This document shows positions 23,265 through 34,033 of a DNA stretch of 64,000 nucleotides, in pieces (positions within the stretch are counted from its first letter, which is position 1; each line of letters opens with the position of its first letter). The position numbers and the translations under genes were made by a program. This DNA is from Neoscytalidium dimidiatum (taxonomy: Eukaryota; Ascomycota; Dothideomycetes; Botryosphaeriales; Botryosphaeriaceae), in NCBI GenBank assembly GCA_037367355.1, contig CM074700.1:2232001-2296000 (forward strand), in the 5' to 3' direction. Below the pieces are notes generated by a model that saw only the letters and a program-made list of their open reading frames with translations, ran no database searches and was not told the origin of the DNA.

Positions 23265-24260
23265 GCCGAAACGGGAAGTTTGATGAGCAACAAAGACTAC
23301 AGATTGCGTGCTTCACGGGATTCACCTGTGGAGTAGCAGAATGCGGGGAAGGCTGCCAAAATCCTTCCGAACGCACCAAGATAGCGGAAGGGCGGGAAGG
23401 GAGAACACGAAGGCTTGGGTTGTGCAGCGTGCACCATGCGCTTTTATCTCTCATCAGATTCCCATCAGCCTCTTGTAACCGAAGAAGTGTTTCACTTGCG
23501 GAAAGAGCGTGCACCTGTGACATAAGAGAATGAAAGATGGGCTCTACATTGGATACTTCTAATGCACGACCTAGTAGGTATACGTGTACGGCGAGCAACG
23601 TGAGCGGCAATCATGGCACGTGAGTATTTGTATCTATCCTCGCTACGATCGCCAAGGGCGGCCCCAGACGGATGTCCGCGTCCTACTAGTCAGGCATGCG
23701 TCAGATCACAGACGCATTAAGCCGTCGCCACCCGTGCTGGGAAGTCGCCATTGGTAGCACAGAGCCGCGGGTTGTCACTCCTTCCCCTCTCTCTGGGCGC
23801 TGAACTACGAATAAGCAGCAGTTCTAGGGGAGCTAAACTTCTTCTCCTCAAGCCACTTCAGAAATCTTCCATTCTTAGCCAAGAGGAATCAAATACCGAC
23901 GGAAAACGCGGTAGATTTGTACAAGCTTTGTAGACAGTCCGGACGCAGAAGCTCTTATAGGATCAGAGAGACAACGAATAGCTCAGCATGGACCTAGTTG
24001 GACTTTGTCTGCATCTCGGATCCTGTGGCACCGACAGATTTCTGGGCTGGCAACAAGGCCTGGACGGACCTGGTCAGGATTTTTTAAAAATGCACGGATT
24101 CGAAAGCACCCGCTAGCCTCGAGCCACTGTCGACTGCGCCCAGATAGGACTTGTGGCGGTACGAATATCTCCAGACGGTGTCTTGGATATTCTGCGGCTG
24201 TCGAAGGCCGAACGGGATCGTTATACAGGAGCGAGGATGCGAGTGTTGTGTGACCTAACC
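23265..24260. other. Upstream of sulfite oxidase, no gene recognised
   Basis: This lies between the sulfite oxidase start and the nnf1 stop. Open frames on both strands are short and motif-free. Part of the sulfite oxidase 5' leader must lie here. Confidence 0.45.
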
Positions 24261-25185
24261 TCAGCCTGTAAGATCTTTGTCGATATCAAGGACCTCGCCA
24301 GTGAGGTTCTGAACGTCGTCCTGAGAGAGCATCTCCACGCTGCCTTGCAGATCCTTGACAAAAAGCTCTAATCCACTCAAGAGAGCGGTCAGCTCTACTC
24401 GTTGTGCCTCAATTTGGGATATGAGCTCCGTGTTGGCCTTCTGTGTGGTCGATAGCTGAGACTCGAGGTTCGCTGTCTGAGCAGTGAGAAAAGGTTGAAG
24501 ATGGGCCAGCGCGAGAGTCTGAGCAGGAAGCGTATGGGGTCTGCTTTGAGTTAGCAGAAGGTTCCGGGAAATTGCAGCGTTGCGCTCGTACGGTCCTCGA
24601 TACGAGACAATACATGTCGAGCTAAGGCTGGGAACTCACGGGGTGGGTGGTTCGACGGGGGCGCCATTTGCTTCTGCCTCGGCGCGCTCTTTGCGCTTCT
24701 TGGCGTCCTGGACGAGAGCATCGAGCGAGTTTAACGAGTGGACGACATTGCGCGAAGCGAGAATCTGGTCGAAATTGTTCTGTGGCGCAGATGGAGCAGC
24801 GTCAGTCAGTGCACCCGTAGGGCTGGACAGGCTCCCGCATCATCTGCTCATCTGTCGAAAGCCGTCGTGCACGCATGCAAGCCGTGCTGGAGCTCCCTTT
24901 CAACACGACTGATTCACTCACCCTGGCAGCATCTCCCACGCGTGCAGTGAAGTCTCTCCAGAAAGCATCCAGGTTCTCGGGGACATATTGGGCAGGGGTC
25001 GGGAAGCAAGCGGCGAAGTTCGCGTAGGAGCAGCGCTTGATGGTCGCGTCGAGAGCTTGCGAGAAGACGTTCTGCAGGGCTGTTGCGCGCGGGCCTGGCG
25101 ATTCGGCTACGGGCGGGGCGGAGGCAGGGGAGGGCGAGCGCGACGTCGCGTTGGCATTCGAGTCTCCATTGACGACAGCCGGCAT
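24261..25185 (-). CDS. nnf1: Kinetochore MIND/Mis12-complex subunit Nnf1
   Basis: Exons 25185-24922, 24779-24640 and 24540-24261 give 227 residues, the normal size. Nnf1 pairs with Mis12 in the inner-kinetochore bridge between centromeric chromatin and the Ndc80 complex. The family block is split over exons 1 and 2: ALQNVFSQALDATIKRCSYA and NFAACFPTPAQYVPENLDAF, then FDQILASRNVVHSLNSLD and ALVQDAKKRKERAEAEANG. Exon 3 is a long coiled coil (LESQLSTTQKANTELISQIE) ending ...VLDIDKDLTG. The start is the first ATG of exon 1 (MPAVVNGDSN), preceding a Pro/Ser-rich leader. Introns are 142 and 99 bp. It diverges from a small membrane protein gene with 769 bp between starts. Confidence 0.92.
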
Positions 25186-25954
25186 TTTGCGCAAGGTTTC
25201 GCGATAGGGAGATATTGGAGTTGGCGTTGGCGTCGGCAAGGGCGAGCAATGGGCGGGGGTCGGCGTTTGTTTACGGCTGGCTATATTTGGGTCGCGGCCG
25301 GCGCCCTCGGCTGGGCTGGCACGCACAGAGCGCGCTAGTTCAGCCTGGCGAGTCGCGCAGCGGCGTGACCGACCTGCCAAAATACTCGTGCGCTGCACGG
25401 GTGCCTGGCCCGCAGCGCTCAGGCCGCAGCCAAGACAGGGCAAGCTTGACACTGCACTGAAACCCATCATCCTTTTTCTGCCACTGGAGCAGCTTCGCCA
25501 TGCCTCCTGGACCGACCTTATCGGCGTGCTGATGCCTCCGCTGCGGCGCGGCTCGTCTCCAGATTCTCGCCAGGCCCTCCAAAATCTGCCTTCCCGCCCT
25601 CTCTGCCTCTCTGTCTAAATTGCTTCCGCTACAACCTCGTATCCCTCGGCCGGTTATGTATAATTCGAGCCGCGCTTGGGGTCGCGCATTGACGGCCAAT
25701 GCCCGATCGGGCAACTTTTAAAGCGCCCGGCGAGGCTGGCCCCGCGGAGATCAAGGGGGCTATGCCACAGGGCTGCGAGTTTGGTCCACTGCACGACCCG
25801 CACGCCAAGTCAGACATCAGCTGGTTTGCTCTCGTTCCAATTCAACTGCCTGGCTTTTGTTATATAGCTGCCCCTTCACCCGGATTTCAGCTCAACACCA
25901 CCACTCGCTGCAGTTTTCTTCGATTCATTCATTTGAGCAATCCCTTTCCCCGCA
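25186..25954. promoter_or_regulatory. Divergent promoter of nnf1 and a small membrane protein
   Basis: The only intergenic space serving both divergent genes. The right 150 bp is pyrimidine-rich before the ATG at 25955, as in many fungal leaders. No discrete site is claimed. Confidence 0.45.
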
Positions 25955-26346
25955 ATGGATGCCCACGCCGAGAAAGAGTTGCTTGCTCAGAGCTATGTAC
26001 GTTCACAACAACGGTCCAGCGTGACCGACTGCTGACAGTACTTCAGGCTCAGACCTATCCCACGTGCACTGAGACTGGGGGCCTGATGCCAGCCCGCAGC
26101 TCGCCCTCGCATCTCAAAGTTCCTCTTCTCATCACTATTCCTCCACCTGCGCCTCTCCGTGTCCATCGTCGCGAGTACATTGTCGATGAAGAGGCACAGG
26201 AGAGACTTCTTTCGGAGTACAAGCCTTTTACCCAGTGGGCCGCCATCTGCTTGATCTTCATTGGCTTGTTGGTCTCCAGTGGAGTCATATACATGGCTGT
26301 GCTTTTCTCGGTTGCTAAGCCTCCGCACGAATTGAGCTTGGCCTGA
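25955..26346 (+). CDS. Small single-pass membrane protein, unknown
   Basis: Exons 25955-25996 and 26047-26346 (50 bp intron, phase 0) give 113 residues. The N-terminal 75 residues are polar (MDAHAEKELLAQSYAQTYP), with a Pro-rich patch (LLITIPPPAPLRVHRREY) and an acidic-basic stretch (IVDEEAQERLLSEYKPFTQW). One strong hydrophobic span follows (WAAICLIFIGLLVSSGVIYMA) and only about 15 residues remain after it, so a tail-anchored or C-terminally anchored topology is likely. No family is recognised. The spliced model is preferred over the unspliced longer frame because exon 1 begins at a good ATG context (CGCAATGG) and both junctions keep frame. Confidence 0.65.
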
Positions 26347-27230
26347 GCGAAGTGACCGGCGTGATGGCATAAGATCTTCGACTTTGCCACGGGCATTTTG
26401 GACCTGAAAATGGTAATCCACGCGACCTCGCGACGCCCTGGAAGAAAATAGCATGCAAGCCGCTTTCCAAAAGCTGCTCTGAGCTAGGCGACTGGTTGCT
26501 ACGGGTCGGATCATCGAACCACGAGGACATCAATCACTGAAATTCCATTCCAGCGTTGGATGGAGTCGGTGCTACTTGCGTGCGCACCTTCTCTTATGGC
26601 AGTTATTGAGATGGCCGAATGAAGCGGCTTATGTTCAATTAGAGGAGATGCATCCGGCCCTGCATGTTGCGGGTCGTTCAAATGGTTCAGGCCAGGGTAA
26701 TATTGGCCTAGCCAGGTATAAGGGTCGGAAGTAATGGCGTGAGCACAGTGGGTGTCTCTAGGGACAAATGAAGTTGGGTTACTCGTAAGGACATCAGCGA
26801 AAGGAGCAGCGCAGATAGAAACGGAAGGTCCTCCCCTAGGCGTGTTTGGAGGAGCAGCATGTGCGCGGGTAGTTGTTTTGCGGAGGCAGGCACGCCCGTG
26901 AGCACCCGCCCAAAGCGGTTAGACCATCGCGTCACTACATACAGTCAAAATATTTCCTTGAATCTCGTCATAACGAAATACTTTCCTTCCACCTCTTATC
27001 CACTGGTGCGCACTCTTCGTCTTATCCTGCAAGCTTCAATTTCGTAAAGCGAAGGCCTGCCCTCGCGTGTGCAACCCACCAGGTATGCTCTTCTACCCAG
27101 AACGCCGTATTCACAGACACAACACTTCCAGCCCTGTTAAGCCGCACGCACCCGCCTCACTTGATTTCACTGACACTCTGCCAATCGAAGACTAGCCACT
27201 TTCCAGCGAGGCTCTCTTCCCTCAGCAGCC
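26347..27230. other. Intergenic, upstream of the zinc-knuckle gene
   Basis: No gene recognised. The last 300 bp before 27231 are C/T-rich, typical of a well-expressed gene's 5' leader. Confidence 0.45.
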
Positions 27231-28383
27231 ATGCGGGGTGGCGGCAGCTACCGCGGCGCCCACGTCATGCTTGAAAGCAACCCCTACAAGCCTCACAAGG
27301 ATGTCGTATCCAAGTACACCTTGTGTGAGACCTGTGATCGGAACATCGAGACGAAGGACTGGAACGCCCATCAGGCCGGCAAAAAACACCAGAAGGCAAC
27401 TCAAGAGCTACGCGACGCCCAGAAGGCCGCGGCACAGGCTGAGAGGGATGCTGAAGAGGCCCAGAAGGACTGGGGCGACCAGGTGAACGACGCGGCAGAT
27501 GACAACGACGGCTTCTACGGCTCCACTTCCACTGGTGCTAAGGGCGGTAGCGGCACCTGCTACAACTGCGGCGAGGTCGGTCACATCAAAGCCAACTGCC
27601 CTGAGGTCCCCAAGGCCGGTGGTGGCCAGGAGTGGTAAGCCTGAACTCTTTCCTGATTGAGGCAGCGCCACTGACAACAGATAGCTATGGATGTGGTCAA
27701 GTCGGTCATCGCAAGAGCGAGTGCCCCAACGGCGGCGGTCGTCCCTGCTACAACTGCGGTGAGATTGGCCATAGGAAGGCTGAATGCCCCAACCCTTCCC
27801 AGGGTGGTGGCGGTGGTGGCCGTCCCTGCTACAATTGTGGAGAAGTCGGTCACCTGAAGTCAGAATGCACCAACCCCATCAACCCTGCTGCTGGAGGAAG
27901 CGATCGTACCTGGTAAGCTGAAATTGTCACCGGTTTTCATGAGCAGAGCTAATGCCACCCAGCCACAAGTGCGGTAACGTTGGTCATATGGCCCGCGACT
28001 GCAACATCTGCGCCAACTGTGGTCAGGAGGGCCACACCTTCTTCCAGTGCGACCAGAAGAAAGACTGGTCCAAGATCACATGTTCCATTTGCAAGGAGAA
28101 GGGCCACACAAAGAAAAGGTGTCCGAAGGCTCAGGAGTCTGACTACAGCGGCGGCTTTGGTGGCAGTCTTGACAGCGGCTATGGTGGCAGCGGCTGGGAA
28201 GATGCCGGACGTTCTGGCGGCGGTGCCTGGGACAATGCTGGTGCTGGCGATGGTGGGGGTGCTGCTGGTGGTTGGGATGGCGCAGAAGCTTCCGGCGATG
28301 GCTCCTGGCAGGACATGAGCGCGGGCGCTAACGGTACTGGTAACGATTGGGATGCCGGCGAGCCCGCCAATGCCAATTGGTAA
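27231..28383 (+). CDS. CCHC zinc-knuckle nucleic-acid-binding protein
   Basis: Exons 27231-27634, 27685-27912 and 27963-28383 give 350 residues. The N-terminus carries one U1-like C2H2 finger (CETCDRNIETKDWNAHQAGK, then KH) and an Ala/Lys/Glu helix. Seven CCHC knuckles follow: CYNCGEVGHIKANC, CYGCGQVGHRKSEC, CYNCGEIGHRKAEC, CYNCGEVGHLKSEC, CHKCGNVGHMARDC, CANCGQEGHTFFQC and CSICKEKGHTKKRC. The C-terminal 90 residues are Gly/Ser/Trp/Asp-rich and likely disordered. Knuckle arrays of this kind (CNBP/Gis2/Byr3) bind single-stranded RNA or DNA and act in translation or RNA stability; the added C2H2 finger and Gly-rich tail set this protein apart from the compact Gis2 type. Both introns (50 bp) interrupt the first Cys codon of a knuckle as TG|C. 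Confidence 0.92.
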
Positions 28384-28902
28384 ATCTGCGACTTGGTCTC
28401 CAGCATTACAAGAGGATTTCAAGAAGTTGAGCACTCGAAGCTCAGTAGCAGGGTGGCTCCCTCAAAAGTGGTTTTGCCGTTCGCGAGGCCCGTCTTTTCT
28501 ACCATCTGCTGCTAGTCAATACCGGGATCTTTAGCCTTTTGATAATATCCTGCCCATCTATTGGGTAAGCGATTGCAAATAGGCTAGTAAGCAATATCAA
28601 GGACTCCATTAACAACCTTGTATCGAATAGAGAGCTCAAAAAGATCCTGGTTTCTACCTGCTGAACGCCTAGAACCTTTTTTTGTTTAGTGATAGCCTAA
28701 CGATGGTGAAAATCGAAGAATCTGTATTATTATCATCTTCGAGCTACTACGAAAGTCTACTGCTTCTTATAGACCATACTTCTGACATTGCACGCGTTCA
28801 CTGCGGCATAGCATATCTAAATTTGACGATGTTAGCCAACCCCTCTATGAAATGCTTCTCTGGAAGGCCTCAGTGTTGCAAAGCGCTGCAAGAAATATTT
28901 CA
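28384..28902. other. 3' intergenic, no gene recognised
   Basis: AT-richer sequence between the convergent zinc-knuckle and Pmp3-like genes, with no coding segment beyond short frames. Confidence 0.45.
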
Positions 28903-29219
28903 CTAATCACACGCGTAATCTGTTTCTTTTGCATGGGATATGTTATAGTATGCGTCTGTGAGACAATTACAGCAGCGTGTTTGAATTCTATGGCAACAGA
29001 GATCAGCGGTAGAGCTTACGAATGAGTCCTGGGAGCCAGCCAAGAGCACAGAGTTTCGGATTGATAAGCACATCGGCTCCGCAACCACGCCTCATGATCA
29101 CTGGCGCGGGCGGCAAGGAGAAGCCCAGAAAGTATGCACAGAAGTTGCCCTACGCAAGGTCTGTCTTGGCCCGTACATCTTTGCAATGATTGTAGAGTGT
29201 CTTTGTGAACACTCACCAT
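28903..29219 (-). CDS. Pmp3/UPF0057 small membrane proteolipid
   Basis: Assembled from 29219-29217 (the ATG alone), 29149-29020 and 28955-28903, giving 61 residues: MGNFCAYFLGFSLPPAPVI, then MRRGCGADVLINPKLCALGW, then LPGLIHAYYNIS and a polar tail. The family signature RGCGAD(V/L)LIN and the second span ending LPG(I/L)IHA(F/Y)Y are unmistakable. Pmp3 proteins are 50-60 residue two-span proteolipids that affect plasma-membrane potential and cation tolerance. The second intron (28956-29019) splits the IHA motif; without it the frame ends too early. The first exon is less certain: the ATG is directly followed by GTGAGT, which gives an ATG-only exon of the right protein length. The alternative is further 5' exons, since an ATG exon at 29402-29354 also ends in a good donor. 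Charged or polar replacements inside the spans (INPKLC) are unusual. Confidence 0.72.
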
Positions 29220-29736
29220 AGTACAGAAGTATCTTGATAGATGCTATTATGGCAGGTACGCTTAGCGGGGCGCTAGCGCCGCTGGGCCCGTGGGTAGTTT
29301 AGCTCCTTCGCTCTCTTTCAGGAAGAGAACAACAACGAATACAAGTACTTACGAGGTTTTGCTCCAACAAGATCTGTAATGACTTCTCCAAAATGAAGCA
29401 TTTAGAACTGACTGCATTGTCCATAGAGCAACATTTGACTAGCAGCGGCTGTGCACGAAGAAGAAGGTAAATATCCGTATCCTTATTTCCGGATCCCGGT
29501 GCAATTTGACCGCTGGCCTCTCGCGGCTGAGCACAAATACCAACGCATCCCTTGCTCCCAAGTGGGAGCAGCCAGTCTCTTGCTCAGAACAATAACGCCC
29601 AATGAAACCTCCCCGCATTATCATTCTCGAGCTAGATCCAGCTTCAAATTCCCTAGTCGCTGCGTTCATATATATACACAAGCTTTTTCCAACCACATAT
29701 CAGGTTGCAAAATACGTTTACAGTACTTTTGTCCTC

Positions 29737-29752
29737 TTTTTTTTTTTTTTTT
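29737..29752 (+). repeat. T16 homopolymer
   Basis: Sixteen T in intergenic DNA upstream of the Pmp3-like gene. Confidence 0.95.
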
Positions 29753-31491
29753 CTTTTAAGATATCTCGAACATTTCTATATTTGAATACATTATGAGTCA
29801 CCCATCCGACGTACAGCCGTCTGAATATCTTGAAGACAGCTAAGCTGCCTTAAGGGAACAAATCAAATGACCGATTTACAAGAATCCGGGCGTCAACGAC
29901 TTGAAGCTGTTATCCCATTTTCTAATCTTAGACGCTCTCCGGCTCCTGTACACTGTTCAGCTTGCGCAAACCGAGTCATGACCTCAACAAGCTATTAAAA
30001 TGGCAATACCACACAGTAAGCTTCAAATACTATAGCTCTTTGGGCATTCTGGCAATGTAAAAGATCTATTATACACTAAGATTATTGGCGTGGGTTAACG
30101 CCTGGGCTCTTGGAGTTTGGTTTTTCATTTGAGTCTGCTGTTAGGTATCGTATTGCGTATCCTCGACCAAAGACGTTGTGCAAAAGTGTTGCAACTGCGG
30201 AACACACCTTGCCACTTGGCATCATGCTGGGCATACTGAAGTACACGTGTATCAATACATATCTAATTGACTTTAAATCATGTATAAATTCCTACAATTG
30301 GGTTTCTAAGCACATCTTGCTGAAACATATGTTACGAACCTCCAGTCGGAAAGAATTACCGTTTCAATATGGGCCGGAAACCCGACCCCGTAGCCCGGCA
30401 TCCTTCCTGGAATCTTGCACGATATTTCGAACCTTTTCAAGGAGACCGTCGGTCGTAGTTCTATCTGAAAGAGACCATTCTTCTACGCCGTGCACCTCCT
30501 TTCCGTCCTTCTAAAACGTGGTGTGGACTCGTCTCTCCTCCGCTCCAGTACTTGCGCCTTTTGAACCCCTTATTTCTGAACCCCTTGTCTCAAAAGAAGG
30601 GGATTGTGGTCGAGGTCGTTTATGCCGCCCATCTGCACGAGCCTATCTTAGAAACTGGGAGAATTGCCACCGAGTTTCTGACACAAGTATTTGTGGTGAA
30701 GATGCAGATCTAATTCTGTGTCAGATACATCGTAGTAGAAGAATATCTATCTTCTGAAATTCTGTAGCGGAGTTAACGATCAGCCGCTCGAGAAGGCTCC
30801 ACTGATAGAGTGAGGAGGAATTCGTATTTAGTCATGGGAGCTAGGATTGGGCATTCGTGATAGCAGATCGCCGGTAAAACGCGTGAACTTGACAGGAGAT
30901 ATATCAATGTTCGTAGACAAGATGGGACCGTATCCGCTACTTGGGTATTCCTCTTCTTACTTCTCCTGTATTCTGCCTGGAGGCTATCGACGGCACGGAT
31001 GCAGGAAGCGTTCTCCCGTGCGCAGGATTTGGATGGGGAAAGAAAGAACTGGAGCATTTTCCTTTCTCCGTGCAGCGCAACGGAAGCACGTCGATAGGGT
31101 GATCTGCCCTGGTTGGCCTCTGCTGTGTTACTCGGACGCCTCAACGCGCCAGTCCCCGACAACTGAGTCCTTGCAAAGCAACTTCGCTAGGAGGACGTGT
31201 CGCTTGCATACGGTTACAGTCAAAACATCGTAGGGCCGTGCCGTCAGCTCGGGGCTGCAATGGCCTGACAGGTTGAGTCGAATATACGGTGTACTGTACG
31301 ATATGGATGTTTGCGAAGCGGTCATTGACGTGAGGATTTCTCAAAGGGACGGACGAAACCTAGGCAGCCGGAAGAGTGGAACAAAGTCGCGTCGATGAAT
31401 TATCAGAGTGGCTACGTGAAGAGAAGGATCGATACCTTAGGTCGGCGGCTGGTCGGATGGCTCGCCCGAGCGGCTCGGGAAGCCGATCCGT

Positions 31492-31516
31492 CTCGCCTCG
31501 CCTCGCCTCGCCTCGG
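31492..31516 (+). repeat. CTCGC pentanucleotide microsatellite
   Basis: About five CTCGC units, the last imperfect, in the upstream region of the Zn2Cys6 gene. Confidence 0.85.
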
Positions 31517-31631
31517 ATCCCTTCTGGTCCATCTCTCGCTCGCTCGTCACATTGTACGAAACGACGTCACATTCCGGTATCCCTCCGCGGGGCTCAGGCT
31601 CAGGCTCAAGCTCAAGTTACAGGCCCCTGTG

Positions 31632-34033
31632 ATGGAGACAGGCGCAAACGCTGCGCGTCGGCGGCAGAAGCGAACGACTAATGCGTGAGTCACCGTCTCT
31701 GGCGAAGTCCCTCGTCCGTGATTGACGCCCTTCTTCAGCTGTCTGCTTTGTAGAAAGCGAAAAGTCAGGTGTTCGGGACGCGAGCCCTGCGAGAATTGCA
31801 TCCGCCACTCGGTCGAGTGCCAGTTCGAAGCCGAGAGCAGGAAGGTTGTCGTGAGCGAGAAGTCAGTTCGACCTCCATTTCCCTCGCTCTCTTCTTGTCC
31901 CTGATCAGCCCAAGTTACCTGCGAGAGCTTAAGAGGAAGGTGGCAGCCCTTGAGGGAAACGAGGAGCCGCTGCGCAGGCTACGTCGTCGAGCACTCGATA
32001 CGGACGGCCAAGACTCGATAGGTACAGACCACAGCGTACGCTCGACCTCGGACTCCCCCGACGATCCATCGCGCCCCGGTGAGGACGAAAACGTAACAAA
32101 TCCCCTCACAAACGAGGCCTCAAGATACCTCACCGACACTTGCGGAAAGCCATGTGAGCCTTCCTTCCCCGGGCTACCATCTTTCCCCGTATCTGAGCCC
32201 CGTATCTCCAGTCTACCTCGGTCACTCTTCGACATGGGCTTTCAGTCACCAAGTCATGCGCTTCCTTCAAGGCCACATTGGCACATCAGCCATTGGCCAG
32301 TTTCCGATGAATATCGATTTTAACGCATTCGACCTGGACAGGGCAAGGCCATGGCCCCGTGACCCGCCCTCCACCAAAGCCCTCCCCACTTTGGACTATG
32401 CCATCTACTTGACCAACACCGTCAAGTTCCATATGAGTCCGCTTTTCCATGTCTTCGAAGAAGAACTATTCTTGCCATGCCTCCGCGAATTTTACGCCAA
32501 CCCCAACGAATACGCCATGGCTTCCCCTCTGTGGTACCTACAGTACCTTCTCGTCATGGCTTTCGGCAAAGCATTTCTTGCCCAACCAGACTCAACCGGG
32601 GAGGGCATGCCCCCGGGCTCGGAATTATTCGTTCGAGCAATATCCTTCTTGCCTGATCCCGCCGCCATGGCTCGGGATATACTCCTGTCACTAGAGATGC
32701 TGTGTCTCTTGTCAATATACCTGCAAGCTCTGGGCCGAAGGCAGGACGCATATGCCTATGTATGATCTCCCCGTCCTCCCACTCATCATCATTTTGGCTG
32801 ATTTCTAGATGCAGACTGGCCAAGCCGTTAGATATGCTGTGTCTAAAGGCCTACATACCGAGCCATCGCCTGTTGTGATGGACGAGCGTACTTGCGAACG
32901 ACGCCGCAAAATTTGGTGGACCATCTACATCCTTGACCGGAGATTCACCTCACAGATGGGCCTTCCTGTATCTGTTCAGGATGACGATATTACCGTTGCG
33001 CCGCCGCAGACCCCTCGCTTACAAAAAGCTTCGCCACTGAATATGAGTGTCAGTCTTGCCCGCATCCTCACCGATGTCGTGAGAAGTAAGTCGATACCCG
33101 TTGCGATACCGCGCTAGGCTAATTTTGAATACAATAGCCGTGTATGAGGTTAATCGCAGACCGGGCGTGTCTTTCCTCAAAGGTGTACAGACGGTGCTGA
33201 AGAGCATTGCAAGTGCGGCCTCAGAGCTTGAAGCGAGCTTCGTCATAGATCTGGATGATGCATCCGGCTCTATCTCACGCACAGACGCATCCCTGCACCT
33301 AGCATACCACCAATGCATTATCTTGACCATACGCCCTCTACTGCTCTATTATGTCCAAAAGCGGTTCCGTGCGAATGCTTCCACTCAGGTTACTCCGCTC
33401 ACACCATCATTCACGAACCATATTCAAGCTCTTTTGACGGTTTGTGCAGAGTCGGCTAAACAGGTGTTGGCCATATTGTCTGCCTTGTTGGAACATGGCT
33501 TGTTGGGTAAGTCCCGTTTAATTTCTATGATTCTCTAAGCTGAATGTTATGCAGACAGTTTCCTACCGTTCGACCTGGAGAGTCTTTTTTCGTCAGCCAC
33601 GGCCCTGCTACTGATGGACGCAGTCGTGCCAAGGAGGAATCCCGACAGCTCCTACATGACCACTGCACGGCGGCTGTTGGAAGCTATGATATCCCGCAGG
33701 AACAAGGTGGCTACCTTCCGACTGAAGGAGCTTGAACACATGAACAAGCAATTTTCCGTCGCGGGACCTCCCGAATGTTTCCCCGGCGGCGCTTCAACTC
33801 AATCTTGCGAAGACGTTACCGATGGTGACCAGCGCCAAGAAGCTTCCCCGGAAATCCAGCAGCATACAAGTTTTGATTGGGCATCTGGAACGGGCGCTGA
33901 ATTCCCACATAGTGGCATTGCTCCAGACCAAATCATATCGGCGGCAGAGCTTCTGGACCTTGACTTTCCAGCATTTGATGGACATACTACGTTGGATGAT
34001 CAATGGCTTCCATTCTCTGGCAACATGTGCTGA
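31632..34033 (+). CDS. Zn2Cys6 fungal-specific transcription factor
   Basis: Seven exons (31632-31684, 31739-31861, 31909-32153, 32212-32759, 32809-33085, 33138-33506, 33555-34033) give 697 residues. The Zn2Cys6 cluster has exact spacing: Cys at about 19, 22, 29, 35, 38 and 45 (CLLCRKRKVRCSGREPCENC, then IRHSVEC). Arg/Lys-rich residues precede it, and a linker and dimerisation coil follow (NPSYLRELKRKVAALE). The fungal-specific middle homology region spans about residues 180-430, with marks such as QTGQAVRYAVSKGLH and ERRRKIWWTIYILDRR. The C-terminus is acidic and hydrophobic (SAAELLDLDFPAFDGHT), like an activation domain. The start at 31632 (METGANAARRRQKR) is close to the finger; the frame stays open upstream to 31395. 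No biosynthetic cluster lies beside it, so the target pathway is unknown. Confidence 0.9.

Larger units (their letters stand above)
29220..31631. other. AT-richer gene-poor stretch
   Basis: About 2.4 kb with lower GC, a T16 tract and no convincing gene. Short frames up to 134 codons lack motifs. A pentanucleotide CTCGC run (31492-31516) and CTCAGG/CTCAAG near-repeats (about 31590-31617) sit just before the Zn2Cys6 gene. Degraded repeats are possible but I could not identify one. Confidence 0.45.
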
